Assembly (NCBI GenBank): GCA_029946125.1
Contig: JAQSDX010000012.1
Location: 1 to 64,000, forward strand
Source of the DNA: Candidatus Methylobacter titanis
GTDB taxonomy: Bacteria; Pseudomonadota; Gammaproteobacteria; Methylococcales; Methylomonadaceae
DNA length: 64,000 bases
Direction of reading: 5' to 3'
Below the pieces are notes generated by a model, which searched no databases, was not told where the DNA came from, and saw only the letters and a list, made by a program, of their open reading frames with translations. Of this stretch, positions 8,956 to 19,727 are shown in pieces; the stretch's first letter is position 1; each line of letters begins with the position of its first letter. The translations under genes and the position numbers were made by a program.

Positions 8956-11238
8956 TTAATCTCTTACCGGTGCAGGCGCCAGCACGACTCTTGAACCATT
9001 GCTTTCTGGGGAACTGACAACGCCGGCCGCTTCCATATCTTCAATCATGGTTGCGGCACGGTTATAGCCGACTTTAAAGCGTCTTTGCACGCTGGATATT
9101 GAGGCTTTGCGAGTTTCTGTGACAAATTGCACTGCGTCATCATATAAGGCATCGCTTTCGGAATCGCCGCCATTGCCACCGCTCATGCTATAGCCATCAT
9201 TTGAATCAGACGATTCCCGGGTGATGTCTTCCAGATAATTGGGCGGCGCGGTTTGTTTTAAAAATTCAACCACGCGATGCACTTCATGATCATCGACAAA
9301 TGCACCGTGAGCACGTATCGGAATACTGGTGCCTGAGGGTAAAAACAGCATATCGCCATTGCCTAGCAAAGTTTCCGCACCGCCTTGATCGAGTATAGTG
9401 CGCGAATCGATGCGTGATGACACCTGGAATGAAATCCGGGTCGGTACGTTGGCTTTGATTAGACCGGTTAATACATCTACCGAGGGACGCTGCGTGGCCA
9501 GGACTAAATGGATACCGGCCGCTCGGGCTTTTTGCGCCAGACGGGCGATCAGTTCTTCGACTTTTTTACCGACGATCATCATCATGTCGGCTAATTCATC
9601 GATAACAATGACGATGCTGGGCAAGGTGTTTAAGCTGGGATAGTCTTCGCCTTCTTCCAGCGGGTTGATCATTTGAAACATCGGATCCCTGACGCTCTCG
9701 CCTCTTGCGGTCGCGTCTTCTATCAGCTGATTAAATCCGGCGAGATTTCTGACGCCCATTTTGGACATTAACTTATAGCGCCTTTCCATTTCAGCAACCG
9801 CCCAGCGTAGTGCGTTGCTGGCTTCTTTCATATCGGTAACGACCGGGGTCAATAAATGCGGAATGCCTTCATAAACCGATAATTCCAACATCTTCGGATC
9901 GATCATGATCAAACGCACCTGTTCCGGCGTGGCCTTATAAAGCAGACTGAGAATCATGGTATTGATGGCAACCGACTTACCGGAGCCGGTAGTGCCTGCG
10001 ACCAGTGCATGAGGCATTTTGCCCAGATCGGCAACCATCGGTGTGCCGGAAATATCCTTGCCCATCGCCAGGGTCAGCATGGATTTGGATTTCTCGAACG
10101 GCGCTGACACCAATAACTCGCGCAAGGTCACCATTTCCCGTTCCCGATTGGGAATTTCAAGACCGACTACCGATTTACCGGGGATAATTTCAACGATACG
10201 AACACTGGTAACCGACAACGCTCTGGCCAAATCCTTGGACAGGGTGCTGATACGACTGACCTTAACGCCTGCTGCAGGTTGTAACTCAAAACGAGTAATA
10301 ACCGGGCCTGGGTGAAAGCCGACCACGGTAACGGCAACGTTAAAATCGGCCAGAATATCTTCTACCAAGCGCGACATTTCTTCCAAATCGGTTTGCGAAT
10401 AACCGATAACGCGGGTATCACGAAGATCGAGCAAATCCAGAGACGGTAAAACACCTTTGCTGGAATCATATTTAATAGCCGGCTGTTTTTTGAGTGGACG
10501 ACTGTTTTTTGCCGGATTTTCTACCCGCTTTTCGATATTGGCTACAGGTATAGCTTTAGCACTGACTTTTCTTTTAAACACCGACTTTTCGGGATTATTA
10601 ACCCGCGTTTCGATAGGTTTAACCGAATGTCCCTGCAACAAAGTCAGAATACTGCGTCTAAGAAATCGACAGATAGACACGGTATATTTACCGATAAAAT
10701 CCAGCAACGCTACCCACGACAATCCGGTAACCAAGGTAACCCCGGCCAATAAAACCACTAACAACAGCAATGTCGCTCCCGAATTGCCTAGCATTCGCAA
10801 CAATACATTGCCGGTTTCCTGACCTAAAATACCTCCGGTATTGCTGGGCAATTCAATACCTATTCTTAGCAGATACAAATTCAATAGCGCAGCGCTCGAA
10901 ATAATGGTCGCTATTGATCCTATCCATTGCAGCGCGATAATCATTTTTTCGCGGTCATGTCTGCCGCGAGTGTAGAGCAAATAACCTTGCCAGAAAATAA
11001 TAACGGGGAATAAATAAGCAACCAAACCAAAACAGCTGAGCATGATATCAGAGAGCCACGCACCAAAAATACCGCAAGCGTTAGAGATGGTTTGCACTGA
11101 CCCACTATGCGTCCAACCCGCATCTTCGTTACTAAAGGTGATCAACGAAATTAAAAAAAATAATGCGACTGCGATGAAACCTAATAAAGCGATTTCACGT
11201 AAACCACGAAAAGTTTTCTCTTCCATTACTGCAGCCAT
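8956..11238 (-). CDS. ftsK: DNA translocase FtsK
   Basis: Septum-located hexameric dsDNA pump that clears and dimer-resolves the chromosome terminus. An N-terminal membrane domain has four or more helices over about the first 190 residues. A short basic linker and a RecA-like motor follow, with Walker A GTTGSGKS and Walker [12 protein letters not shown]. The C-terminal gamma winged helix ([19 protein letters not shown]) reads KOPS sites. At about 760 residues it is a short-linker FtsK of SpoIIIE-like size, unlike the >1300-residue enterobacterial form. I use the ATG at 11238; TTG codons upstream and an ATG at 11226 are alternatives. It is transcribed divergently from trxB across 11239-11441. 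Confidence 0.95.
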   Translation of the reverse strand: MAAVMEEKTFRGLREIALLGFIAVALFFLISLITFSNEDAGWTHSGSVQTISNACGIFGAWLSDIMLSCFGLVAYLFPVIIFWQGYLLYTRGRHDREKMIIALQWIGSIATIISSAALLNLYLLRIGIELPSNTGGILGQETGNVLLRMLGNSGATLLLLVVLLAGVTLVTGLSWVALLDFIGKYTVSICRFLRRSILTLLQGHSVKPIETRVNNPEKSVFKRKVSAKAIPVANIEKRVENPAKNSRPLKKQPAIKYDSSKGVLPSLDLLDLRDTRVIGYSQTDLEEMSRLVEDILADFNVAVTVVGFHPGPVITRFELQPAAGVKVSRISTLSKDLARALSVTSVRIVEIIPGKSVVGLEIPNREREMVTLRELLVSAPFEKSKSMLTLAMGKDISGTPMVADLGKMPHALVAGTTGSGKSVAINTMILSLLYKATPEQVRLIMIDPKMLELSVYEGIPHLLTPVVTDMKEASNALRWAVAEMERRYKLMSKMGVRNLAGFNQLIEDATARGESVRDPMFQMINPLEEGEDYPSLNTLPSIVIVIDELADMMMIVGKKVEELIARLAQKARAAGIHLVLATQRPSVDVLTGLIKANVPTRISFQVSSRIDSRTILDQGGAETLLGNGDMLFLPSGTSIPIRAHGAFVDDHEVHRVVEFLKQTAPPNYLEDITRESSDSNDGYSMSGGNGGDSESDALYDDAVQFVTETRKASISSVQRRFKVGYNRAATMIEDMEAAGVVSSPESNGSRVVLAPAPVRD

Positions 11239-11402
11239 ATTCAACAACTCGTCACATAAATTACTAACAAAACATAATTATAGATCAATAATGAGATGTT
11301 TTACATTAATAATGCCCCAGATAAACTCCGGCACACACGTCTACAATCATTCACCGGCCATGCCGATAAAACAGTTTACGAAACACGTTTTCGTCTTCAT
11401 AA

Positions 11403-12395
<993 letters not shown>

Positions 12396-12474
12396 AATCA
12401 GGCCAAAGGCTCAAGGCGAAAAAACCAGACCCTAAATCAAGCTGGGTTTAGCCTTAATATATTCCCGTTCCTAA

Positions 12475-13170
12475 ATGCGACTAACTGTTCTCGACCCGAA
12501 CAACCCTGACCAGGATTTTCCCTTGGTAAGCAAAGCCCTCCGCGAACCGGACGGCTTACTTGCAGTCGGTGGCTGTCTGTCCCAACATCGACTGTTAACT
12601 GCCTATCGGCATGGCATATTTCCCTGGTATAACCCCGGCGAACCTATCCTGTGGTGGTCGCCGAACCCGCGCTTAGTTTTATTTCCCGATAAACTGGTCA
12701 TTTCCCGTAGCTTGCACAAAACTCTGCGGAAAAATATCTTTTCAGTCACCTTTGACCGAGCTTTTAATGACGTTATTGCGGCCTGCGCAGATCCCCGTAA
12801 AGACGCTGCCGGCACCTGGATAACAGACGAAATCAATGCAGCGTACAATCAACTGCACCAAGCCGGATTTGCCCATTCGGTTGAAGCCTGGCTAGACGAT
12901 GAACTGGTTGGAGGATTATATGGCGTCGCTATCGGACAAGTTTTTTTCGGCGAGTCGATGTTTCACACCAGAACCGATGCCTCCAAAGTGGCCTTCGCCA
13001 GCCTAGTTAAACAGCTTAACGCCTGGGGCTACCGGTTGATAGACTGTCAAGTACGCACCAATCATTTGGAAAGCTTGGGTGCCGAGGAAATTAGTCGAGA
13101 TTCTTTTACCACATTACTCGATCAGCATTGTGATGCCCCTGTCCTGTCATCGGCCTGGCAAGCCCAATAA
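12475..13170 (+). CDS. aat: Leucyl/phenylalanyl-tRNA-protein transferase
   Basis: N-end rule enzyme that adds Leu or Phe to proteins with N-terminal Arg or Lys, marking them for ClpAP. The family signatures FPWYNPGEPILWWSPNPR, the TWITDEINAAY segment and VGGLYGVAIGQVFFGESMF are all present, and 231 residues is the usual size. It lies downstream of trxB in the same direction and converges with the HDOD gene, whose stop codon is 10 bp away. Confidence 0.96.
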   Translation: MRLTVLDPNNPDQDFPLVSKALREPDGLLAVGGCLSQHRLLTAYRHGIFPWYNPGEPILWWSPNPRLVLFPDKLVISRSLHKTLRKNIFSVTFDRAFNDVIAACADPRKDAAGTWITDEINAAYNQLHQAGFAHSVEAWLDDELVGGLYGVAIGQVFFGESMFHTRTDASKVAFASLVKQLNAWGYRLIDCQVRTNHLESLGAEEISRDSFTTLLDQHCDAPVLSSAWQAQ

Positions 13171-13180
13171 CTGTGCGCCA

Positions 13181-14671
13181 TTAATCGCGCTGTAATCGAT
13201 AAAGTGTCAGACCTATGTTTGCCTGTTGAGTAAAATATTTAAAGCCATTGAAATCTTCGTCGTTTAACGGTTCTCTACTCAACCCGCGATCCGCATAAAT
13301 CAAACCAATCGGTATTTTATTGAAAAAAATAGGCATCATAAAACATTCGTTTTTTCCAACCACATTCATATCCCGTAGCGTGTACATCTTGACATTAACC
13401 GAAGGTTTAGCCCAGAAAGCTTGGGTGCCAGACAAAGTGTGAAAAAAAATATTGGCAGGTGTTTCCATGACATGAAAAATGACCTTGTGCTCATAGCTGT
13501 CTTTGCGCCAGCCCAATGACAGTTTTTCTTTAAGGGACTGCTTATCGGCAACTAACAGCGAAAAAATGGTTCGATCCATACCGACACCCCGATGAATCCC
13601 TTCAAGCACCGTCTCCAGTAACAAGTTAATATCAAACCGATCACTTATTATTGACGTTATATCCTGTGAAATCTGAAATTGCAGTTGTTTTTTATCAATA
13701 ACCGGCGATGATTCTTCAAAATCGATAGCTTGATTGAGGCGACTTTGAATAAGCATCGCCGCGTCAGTGGCCCCAAATTGGCAGGCAATATCGAACGCAG
13801 TACTGGTATTATTTCGAAGCTTTTCAGTAATAACTTTTTGCGATTGATGGGTAAGCACTTCAATTTTTCTGATACAAGCCTCATATTTTTTTGAACCGGT
13901 ACCCTCTTTTAACGCCTCGGTAATTTCATAACCTAATTGAACCAAGCCGACACGGGGATTTTTGTTCAATGCCTTTGACTTGATCGATTCTTCAACCAAA
14001 TTGCCTAATTTCCAAGCTTTACTTAAAGAAGCGCCCAAGTCTATTAACTTAAAGCCCAGCACTTTTTTCTCGGCTTCTTCGCGGCTGTAATTTTCGTCTT
14101 TTATCAGTGCTTGAATGCGCTCTCCCTGTTCACCGCAAAAACACCAAAAAGAAATACTACCAATATGGTTAAGTAACGTGGCAATAAATACTTCTTCCGG
14201 CGATGCATCATTAGTCGCAATCGCTATGGCTTTTGCGTGTACTGCGGCGTGAATGGCTTGAGCTATTTCTTCATTAGCCTGTTGTTTGTTGGTCGAGGAT
14301 AAAATACTTTCCAAAAAAGAGCACACCAACGTTAATTCACGAATAACCTCAGAACCAATCATAATAATGGCCCGCGACACCGTAACCATTTTCTGACGAG
14401 AGGGATTGTAATGGGGGGTGTTGCTGATTTTTAATAACTTAACCGTCAGATTCGGATCCTGCAAAATAACAGCGGCCAATTCCATAGCGCCTTTTCTATC
14501 ATCACTCAAAATGTCATGAATACTTAACGCCGTATTAGAAAATATCGGCATTTCCTCATTACATAGCACATGTGTCCATCCATTAAGAGAAAGAGGCTCC
14601 GCTATGATTTTAGGAGAAGCAACGTCCATTTCCATTATATTGAGACTAAGAGGCTCGTTTTTCGATGTCAT
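13181..14671 (-). CDS. HDOD domain protein with C-terminal GAF-like domain
   Basis: A 496-residue signalling protein. Residues 30-300 match an HDOD domain: the early IFSNTALSIHDILSDDRKGAMELAAVILQDPNLTVKLLKISN segment (shown here only as a location guide, residues ~43-84) is typical. HDOD proteins resemble HD phosphohydrolases but lack the catalytic HD pair. From about 345 onward the sequence looks like a GAF domain (DINLLLETVLEGIHRGVGMD, later IPIGLIYADRG). HDOD-GAF proteins usually act as adaptors in stress, cell-cycle or second-messenger control. The partner is unknown. A decayed CBS-domain gene lies immediately upstream on the same strand. Confidence 0.8.
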   Translation of the reverse strand: MTSKNEPLSLNIMEMDVASPKIIAEPLSLNGWTHVLCNEEMPIFSNTALSIHDILSDDRKGAMELAAVILQDPNLTVKLLKISNTPHYNPSRQKMVTVSRAIIMIGSEVIRELTLVCSFLESILSSTNKQQANEEIAQAIHAAVHAKAIAIATNDASPEEVFIATLLNHIGSISFWCFCGEQGERIQALIKDENYSREEAEKKVLGFKLIDLGASLSKAWKLGNLVEESIKSKALNKNPRVGLVQLGYEITEALKEGTGSKKYEACIRKIEVLTHQSQKVITEKLRNNTSTAFDIACQFGATDAAMLIQSRLNQAIDFEESSPVIDKKQLQFQISQDITSIISDRFDINLLLETVLEGIHRGVGMDRTIFSLLVADKQSLKEKLSLGWRKDSYEHKVIFHVMETPANIFFHTLSGTQAFWAKPSVNVKMYTLRDMNVVGKNECFMMPIFFNKIPIGLIYADRGLSREPLNDEDFNGFKYFTQQANIGLTLYRLQRD

Positions 14672-14770
14672 TTATTTTTTACCGGTCATACCGTAGGTCT
14701 TGCCAAAGCATCTATCTTTGCGGGCATCTCGCGCAAATCATGTTTTACTATAAAGGATATTCGTCACTAC

Positions 14771-14983
14771 TCAGCCGTTAGAAAAATCAACCGCAGATGA
14801 CGCTGAATTTAAAACCTTGAATAAGTCACGATCTGAAATACCCCCGACAAAAGTTTTGTCGGATTCGTCTTCAACCAACAAATGATGAAAATAGACATGA
14901 TCGAAAATTTCCTTTACCCACTATAGCTCCGTATCCATGTTAATCGTAACTGGATTGGCGCTCATAATATCAGCGACAATCAT
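14771..14983 (-). pseudogene. Decayed CBS-domain gene
   Basis: Read from the ATG at 14981-14983 on the minus strand, the frame gives MIVADIMSANPVTINMDTEL, then a TAG at 14921-14923. It continues in the same frame as WVKEIFDHVYFHHLLVEDES...VGGISDRDLFK. This is the recognisable first CBS motif of a CBS-pair protein, interrupted by a nonsense codon and ending at a TGA at 14771. Beyond it another frame (14686-14763) gives a short gene-like stretch KHDLREMPAKIDALARPTV. I see no intact second CBS repeat. Confidence 0.6.
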
Positions 14984-15293
14984 AATCTGAAACTCTCCCG
15001 GTTTTGAATCGCACATATTATCCCAACAGGTCAGTCAATATAGCGGCTTTTTACGACTTAAGGCTTGGCCTTATTCACTATACCAACGCCAAATGACGCA
15101 ATAGATTAAGCCATTTTAGCGTTACTACAAATAACGCATGGGTTTTCTATGTTTTTACAAAGTTTTTAGGTTAAAATAGCCGACTTTCGAAGCGGGACGA
15201 GTGAGTAGCGATGGTGACCCAAATAAACGCACCCCACTCGGCTTTGAGCTACCTGCCTGTATCCGACGCATTTCATCCACTCCGATGGCTATA

Positions 15294-15396
15294 GCCACCG
15301 CAGTCTTTAGGCTGAGTGACTGCGGTTATGGCATGTAGTCCACCGCCCGGTACGAGCACTCAATAAGCACTCAATATTTTGAATGCTTATTGAGTG
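15294..15396 (+). promoter_or_regulatory. Two strong hairpins in the leader of the EF-G gene
   Basis: Hairpin 1 pairs ACCGCAGTC (15297-15305) with GACTGCGGT (15318-15326), with flanking GCC/GGC pairing possible. Hairpin 2 pairs CACTCAATAAGCA (15357-15369) with TGCTTATTGAGTG (15384-15396), a perfect 13-bp stem whose loop can extend with CAA/TTG. The second ends 44 bp before the EF-G start codon and has no T-run immediately after it. The remainder of 14984-15440 holds no gene I can support. Confidence 0.45.
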
Positions 15397-15440
15397 AGGT
15401 CACCAAAAAAGTTTTTTATGCCCAACTTTAGAGTAAAAAC

Positions 15441-17525
15441 ATGACAGATTTAGCGCATTACAGAAACATCGGCATCTTCGCTCACGTCGATGCCGGTAAA
15501 ACAACGACTACCGAGCGGATTTTAAAGCTTACCGGTAAAATCCACAAAATCGGTGAAGTTCACGATGGCGCGGCAACTACCGACTTTATGGAACAGGAGC
15601 AGGAGCGCGGTATCACCATTCAGTCTGCTGCGACTACCTGTTTCTGGAAAGACTATCGTTTTAATATTATCGACACCCCGGGACACGTTGACTTTACTAT
15701 CGAAGTTTATCGTTCACTGAAAGTTCTTGATGGCGGTATCGGTGTTTTCTGCGGCTCAGGTGGTGTAGAACCCCAATCAGAAACCAACTGGCGTTATGCG
15801 AATGACTCTGAAGTTGCCCGGGTTATCTATATCAACAAGTTGGATCGCATCGGCGCTGACTTCTACCGCGTAGTTAAGCAAGTTGAAGAAGTACTGGGTG
15901 CTCACCCACTGGTCATGACTTTGCCTATCGGTACCGAAGACCAGTTCTCCGGCGTAGTAGACGTGTTAACGCGCAAGGCATGGATATGGGATGATTCCGG
16001 CGACCCATTAAACTACACTGTCCAGGATGTTCCTGCCGACATGGTAGCTGATACCGAAAAATGGCGTGAAAAATTGATCGACGAAGTTGCCGATCAGTAT
16101 GACGACGTGATGGAAAAATATCTGGAAGGCGAAGAACCCGATATCGACACCATCAAACGTTGTATCCGTAAAGGTACGATTAATCTGGATTTCTTCCCGA
16201 CTTTCTGCGGTTCGTCTTTCAAAAACAAAGGCGTACAGTTGGTACTGGACGGCGTTATCGATTACCTGCCTTGCCCAACAGAAGTTAAACCACAGCCTGA
16301 AGTCGATCTGGAAGGCGTTCCAACCGGCACCTTTGCTATCGTCGATGAGAACAAACCGCTACGCGCTTTAGCATTCAAAATCATGGATGACCGTTTCGGC
16401 GCGTTGACCTTCCTGCGCATCTACTCCGGCAAACTGGAAAAAGGCACGTCGGTACTGAATACCTTCACCGGCAAAACCGAGCGTATCGGCCGTATTGTGG
16501 AAATGCATGCCGACATGCGTGCAGAGCTTGATTCTGCCCAAGCGGGTGATATTGTTGCGGTACTGGGCATGAAGAACGTGCAAACCGGCCATACCCTGTG
16601 TGACCCGAAATTCCCGGCCACCTTGGAGCCGATGGTTTTCCCTGATCCCGTTATCTCACTCGCGATTTCACCGAAAGATAAAGCCGCTTCCGAAAAAATG
16701 GGTATCGCACTGGGTAAAATGATCCAGGAAGATCCTTCTTTCCACGTTGAGACTGATGAAGACAGTGGCGAAACTATTCTTAAAGGTATGGGCGAGTTGC
16801 ATCTTGATATTAAAGTCGACATTTTAAGACGTACTCATGGCGTTGACGTTGTCGTCGGTAAACCTCAAGTGGCCTACCGCGAAACCATTACCAAATCGGT
16901 TGAAGACGAATATACCCACAAGAAGCAATCAGGTGGTTCAGGTCAATACGGCAAGATCAACTACATCATCGAGCCAGGCGAGCCAGGTTCCGGCTTTGTC
17001 TTTCAATCAGCGGTTACCGGCGGTAACGTACCCCGCGAATACTGGCCTGCGGTTGAAAAAGGCTTTAAAAGCATGCTGGATAAAGGTGTTCTGGCCGGAT
17101 TCCCTTGCTTGGACTTTAAAGTTATTCTGACTGACGGCGGTTTCCACGCGGTTGACTCCTCGGCGATTGCGTTCGAAATTGCTGCGAAAGCGGCGTTCCG
17201 TCAATCAATCCCCAAAGCAGGGCCGCAACTGATCGAACCGATCATGAAAGTGGATACCTTTACGCCATCCGATCATGTCGGTGATGTTATCGGCGACCTT
17301 AACCGTCGTCGCGGCATGATCAAATCTCAAGACGCTGCGGCAACAGGTGTTCGTATCAAGTCAGATGTACCGCTGAGCGAAATGTTCGGTTACATCGGTG
17401 ACTTGCGCACCATGACTTCCGGTCGCGGTCAGTTCTCCATGGAATTCTCGCACTATTTACCGTGCCCGAAAAACGTGGCGGATGAAGTTATCAAAGAAGT
17501 GAACGAACGCAACAAAAAGAAATAA
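15441..17525 (+). CDS. fusA: Elongation factor G, second-type paralogue (FusA2/FusB-like)
   Basis: Ribosomal translocation or recycling GTPase. G motifs: [14 protein letters not shown] (P-loop), [11 protein letters not shown] (switch I), DTPGHVDF (G3) and NKLDR (G4). Domains II-V follow, ending in the EF-G C-terminal region with [12 protein letters not shown]. At 694 residues it is full length. It is not in an rpsL-rpsG-tuf context and has the [18 protein letters not shown] and [13 protein letters not shown] variants I associate with the second EF-G of proteobacteria, so it is probably not the only EF-G of this organism. Calling it fusA2 rather than fusA is an inference. A long hairpin-rich leader precedes it. 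Confidence 0.9.
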   Translation: MTDLAHYRNIGIFAHVDAGKTTTTERILKLTGKIHKIGEVHDGAATTDFMEQEQERGITIQSAATTCFWKDYRFNIIDTPGHVDFTIEVYRSLKVLDGGIGVFCGSGGVEPQSETNWRYANDSEVARVIYINKLDRIGADFYRVVKQVEEVLGAHPLVMTLPIGTEDQFSGVVDVLTRKAWIWDDSGDPLNYTVQDVPADMVADTEKWREKLIDEVADQYDDVMEKYLEGEEPDIDTIKRCIRKGTINLDFFPTFCGSSFKNKGVQLVLDGVIDYLPCPTEVKPQPEVDLEGVPTGTFAIVDENKPLRALAFKIMDDRFGALTFLRIYSGKLEKGTSVLNTFTGKTERIGRIVEMHADMRAELDSAQAGDIVAVLGMKNVQTGHTLCDPKFPATLEPMVFPDPVISLAISPKDKAASEKMGIALGKMIQEDPSFHVETDEDSGETILKGMGELHLDIKVDILRRTHGVDVVVGKPQVAYRETITKSVEDEYTHKKQSGGSGQYGKINYIIEPGEPGSGFVFQSAVTGGNVPREYWPAVEKGFKSMLDKGVLAGFPCLDFKVILTDGGFHAVDSSAIAFEIAAKAAFRQSIPKAGPQLIEPIMKVDTFTPSDHVGDVIGDLNRRRGMIKSQDAAATGVRIKSDVPLSEMFGYIGDLRTMTSGRGQFSMEFSHYLPCPKNVADEVIKEVNERNKKK

Positions 17526-17540
17526 GCTGTAAATCCGGTA

Positions 17541-17570
17541 GGTTGGGTTGCCTGTTTTGGCAACCCAACC
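17541..17570. terminator. Strong hairpin after the EF-G gene
   Basis: The perfect 12-bp arms GGTTGGGTTGCC and GGCAACCCAACC with a 6-nt loop start 15 bp beyond the stop codon. No T-run follows (CATTGACAG), so termination strength is uncertain, but position and stability support a transcript-end hairpin. Confidence 0.6.
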
Positions 17571-17824
17571 CATTGACAGACGATTGTCTAGCGACTCGCT
17601 CAACAACAGCGGCTCCATGCCCTGCCCCCCCCTCTCGTGCATACACATCGTGTTCGTATCGACTGCAGTACCTTCGTTCAGATCACAAACCAAAACATAG
17701 CGTAAAGGCCCCGTCGTTTTCGGCAACCGCTCCTGCGTCGCCTAAAGCGCCTGTTTTGGGTACTCTAGCGGCTGAAAACCCTTACCAGAAAAGCCCGTAA
17801 AGCTCCTTCCTTCAGGCATAGCTA
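17571..17824. repeat. Intergenic segment with dispersed-repeat fragments
   Basis: There is no gene here. The 20-base stretch from 17721, CGGCAACCGCTCCTGCGTCG, resembles the core of the 49-bp repeat described at 45411 and 58264. Also present are AGCGGCTCCATGC near 17609 and CCGTAAAGCTCCTTCCTTCAGG near 17796; the last is shared in part with the IS605-like end at 61520. It looks like an accumulation of degraded repeat pieces at the end of the pilus operon. Confidence 0.4.
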
Positions 17825-18517
17825 TCAAGGATTCATCAGCCAATAGGCGGTGACTACGTCTACCTGAGATTCATCTAAGGGCGGATTGGTAGCGGCGACA
17901 CCACCATATTGCCAGGTATTGTCTTTACTCCATTCCGCCGCTACAGGACTCACTGCTGCGGCGATGGTAGATTGTCGAAATGAGCCAAACTGCGCATCAG
18001 AACTGCCGTCTATCATGCTATCGAGCATCCTCGCCAAATCCGGCGTCAGCCGATCAATAATCATCACGTTCTTCAGTTGCTGCACATAAACACCCGGCGC
18101 GGCACCGTTGACAGTCCAGCTCACGTTCTGAAAACAGACCGAGCTATCCTGAGGATTGCCATTACTGTCCAAATAAGAGTAATGATCTTCGTAGCCGTTG
18201 GCCCGACCATTGGGCATTTGAACCCCGGCCGCCATCATCGCGGTACGCAATGCAGTCCCGCACATCGCCGTCGTGTTGCCGTTAACTTTGGTGGTCGGGG
18301 TTGTTGCGCTATCGCCAATGACAATGCCGGTACCGTTAAAATGAGCCAGATAAGCCAATTCCCAGGCCCGCACAAACGATGACGCAAGTTTTTGATAGGA
18401 CGCGCTACGTTGCAAATTGCTGCCAACGCTGGTTGCCGAGATCAGAATGCCGATGGCGATAATGACCAGCGTCAGTTCCAGCAGGCTAAAGCCCTGTTGT
18501 TTTAAAGGAGTAGACAT
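17825..18517 (-). CDS. Type IV prepilin-like protein, family B, last gene of the pilus-like operon
   Basis: Pseudopilin. A short leader ends at KQQG, with cleavage before FSLLEL (Glu at +5), followed by one hydrophobic helix. The periplasmic part shares three blocks with the prepilins at 35233 and 36065: GIVIGD near the start, GRANGYEDHYSYLDSNGNPQ in the middle and LTPDLARMLDSMIDG near the end. I use the ATG at 18517 (9-residue leader); an ATG at 18544 inside the preceding gene would give an 18-residue leader. Secretion and assembly would require a prepilin peptidase encoded elsewhere. It ends the 16-gene minus-strand series. Confidence 0.8.
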   Translation of the reverse strand: MSTPLKQQGFSLLELTLVIIAIGILISATSVGSNLQRSASYQKLASSFVRAWELAYLAHFNGTGIVIGDSATTPTTKVNGNTTAMCGTALRTAMMAAGVQMPNGRANGYEDHYSYLDSNGNPQDSSVCFQNVSWTVNGAAPGVYVQQLKNVMIIDRLTPDLARMLDSMIDGSSDAQFGSFRQSTIAAAVSPVAAEWSKDNTWQYGGVAATNPPLDESQVDVVTAYWLMNP

Positions 18518-18533
18518 AAATTTATTCCGTTGT

Positions 18534-19727
18534 TTATCGTTCATAAATACCCGCCTGATCAGCTGCCTTGACATTGGCTTCCACCGAAGTATCCAGTGTG
18601 GTTAAAATAGGAATTACCACCTCAATTAAAGTAACCATTTTTTCAGTCAGCGGAATCAAATTTACATTCAAATAACCCACACCTAACGCGGCAGCGGTCA
18701 CTCCAAGAACATTAACGGCAATCGCCGCAACCGCTAACCCTACCGCTGCAGGCCCCGTCACATAAGGCCCCACCGGCACCATGAGCAACGTGGTCGCGGT
18801 GCCCGCCGGAAGTAAAGACGACGCGGTCGCCAGCCCTGCGGAGGCTTGCAAGAGCTGCGCCGCCGCCGTAGCGTTACTGGCCTTGGCAAATTCAACCGCC
18901 AGTTGTAGTTGCACTTTATAGTCCACCAATGCCTGCTTATAAATGGCCGTCGTGCTTTTTACGTTGGGATGCGCATGGACAACAGCAGACAAAATCCCGC
19001 TACAGCTCATCCATTCCCATATTTCATCAAAATACACCGCGTGAACCTGATCGTCGTAGTGGGCGGAAATTCCGCGACTCGGCAATCCAAATTTAACTCC
19101 GGCCATATTATAACCATCAAACAGATTGCCATCCTGATCGGCATCAATCGCGCCGGGATCCGCCAGAACGTAAGCGATATGGCGCAAGGTGCTGCCATCG
19201 CTGGTATGCACATAAGTCGCATCCGCCGTAGCATCCCAGCCATTCGACAGCGCCCGGCACAAGTCCATATCGCTGGCATTAGCCAAGTTTTTCGATGTTG
19301 ACGATAAGGGCGTGGCGGTGGCATAAAAAGGCTGAATACGGTCCAATTTCCGGTTTAATTGCGCATCCATGGTTGTCGCTCCGGTTTTGGCGTATACCGC
19401 GTAACGGAACTCCAGTCCCTCCTGATTGCGCAGCTGCGCCGCCATGCCTAGTGCCTGATAAGGCAATACGCCATTGGTTAAGCCGCAATCTTCAACACCC
19501 GCTACGCCTGCCGCTGCCGGACAGGGCAAGCGCCCATTCGCATAAATGAATCCACTCAAGGCGTTATCGGCGCGCTGAAACAAGGCTTGCGCTTCTACGC
19601 TATCGGACATTTTTTGGGTATCGCGTATCACCGTGGTTGCGGCAATGACCAATAAACCGAGTACCACAATCACCAGAGCAAGTTCCGGCAAAGAATAACC
19701 GGATTGAACTTGTCGACGAATACTCAT
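18534..19727 (-). CDS. Extended prepilin-like protein, family A (397 aa)
   Basis: The prepilin leader MSIRRQVQSG is followed by YSLPEL and a hydrophobic helix. The family-A core covers about 240 residues: GRLPCPA...GVEDCG, then MDLCRALSNG, ADPGAIDADQDGNLFDGYN (a Ca-binding-loop-like DxDxDG) and HYDDQVHAVYFDEIWEWMSC. It then extends by about 150 residues. This extension carries an Ala/Gly/Val-rich hydrophobic stretch (residues ~300-353), long enough for two membrane passes, which is unusual in a pilin head. The start is the ATG at 19727, overlapping the previous stop as ATGA; a GTG at 19736 is less likely. Confidence 0.8.
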   Translation of the reverse strand: MSIRRQVQSGYSLPELALVIVVLGLLVIAATTVIRDTQKMSDSVEAQALFQRADNALSGFIYANGRLPCPAAAGVAGVEDCGLTNGVLPYQALGMAAQLRNQEGLEFRYAVYAKTGATTMDAQLNRKLDRIQPFYATATPLSSTSKNLANASDMDLCRALSNGWDATADATYVHTSDGSTLRHIAYVLADPGAIDADQDGNLFDGYNMAGVKFGLPSRGISAHYDDQVHAVYFDEIWEWMSCSGILSAVVHAHPNVKSTTAIYKQALVDYKVQLQLAVEFAKASNATAAAQLLQASAGLATASSLLPAGTATTLLMVPVGPYVTGPAAVGLAVAAIAVNVLGVTAAALGVGYLNVNLIPLTEKMVTLIEVVIPILTTLDTSVEANVKAADQAGIYER

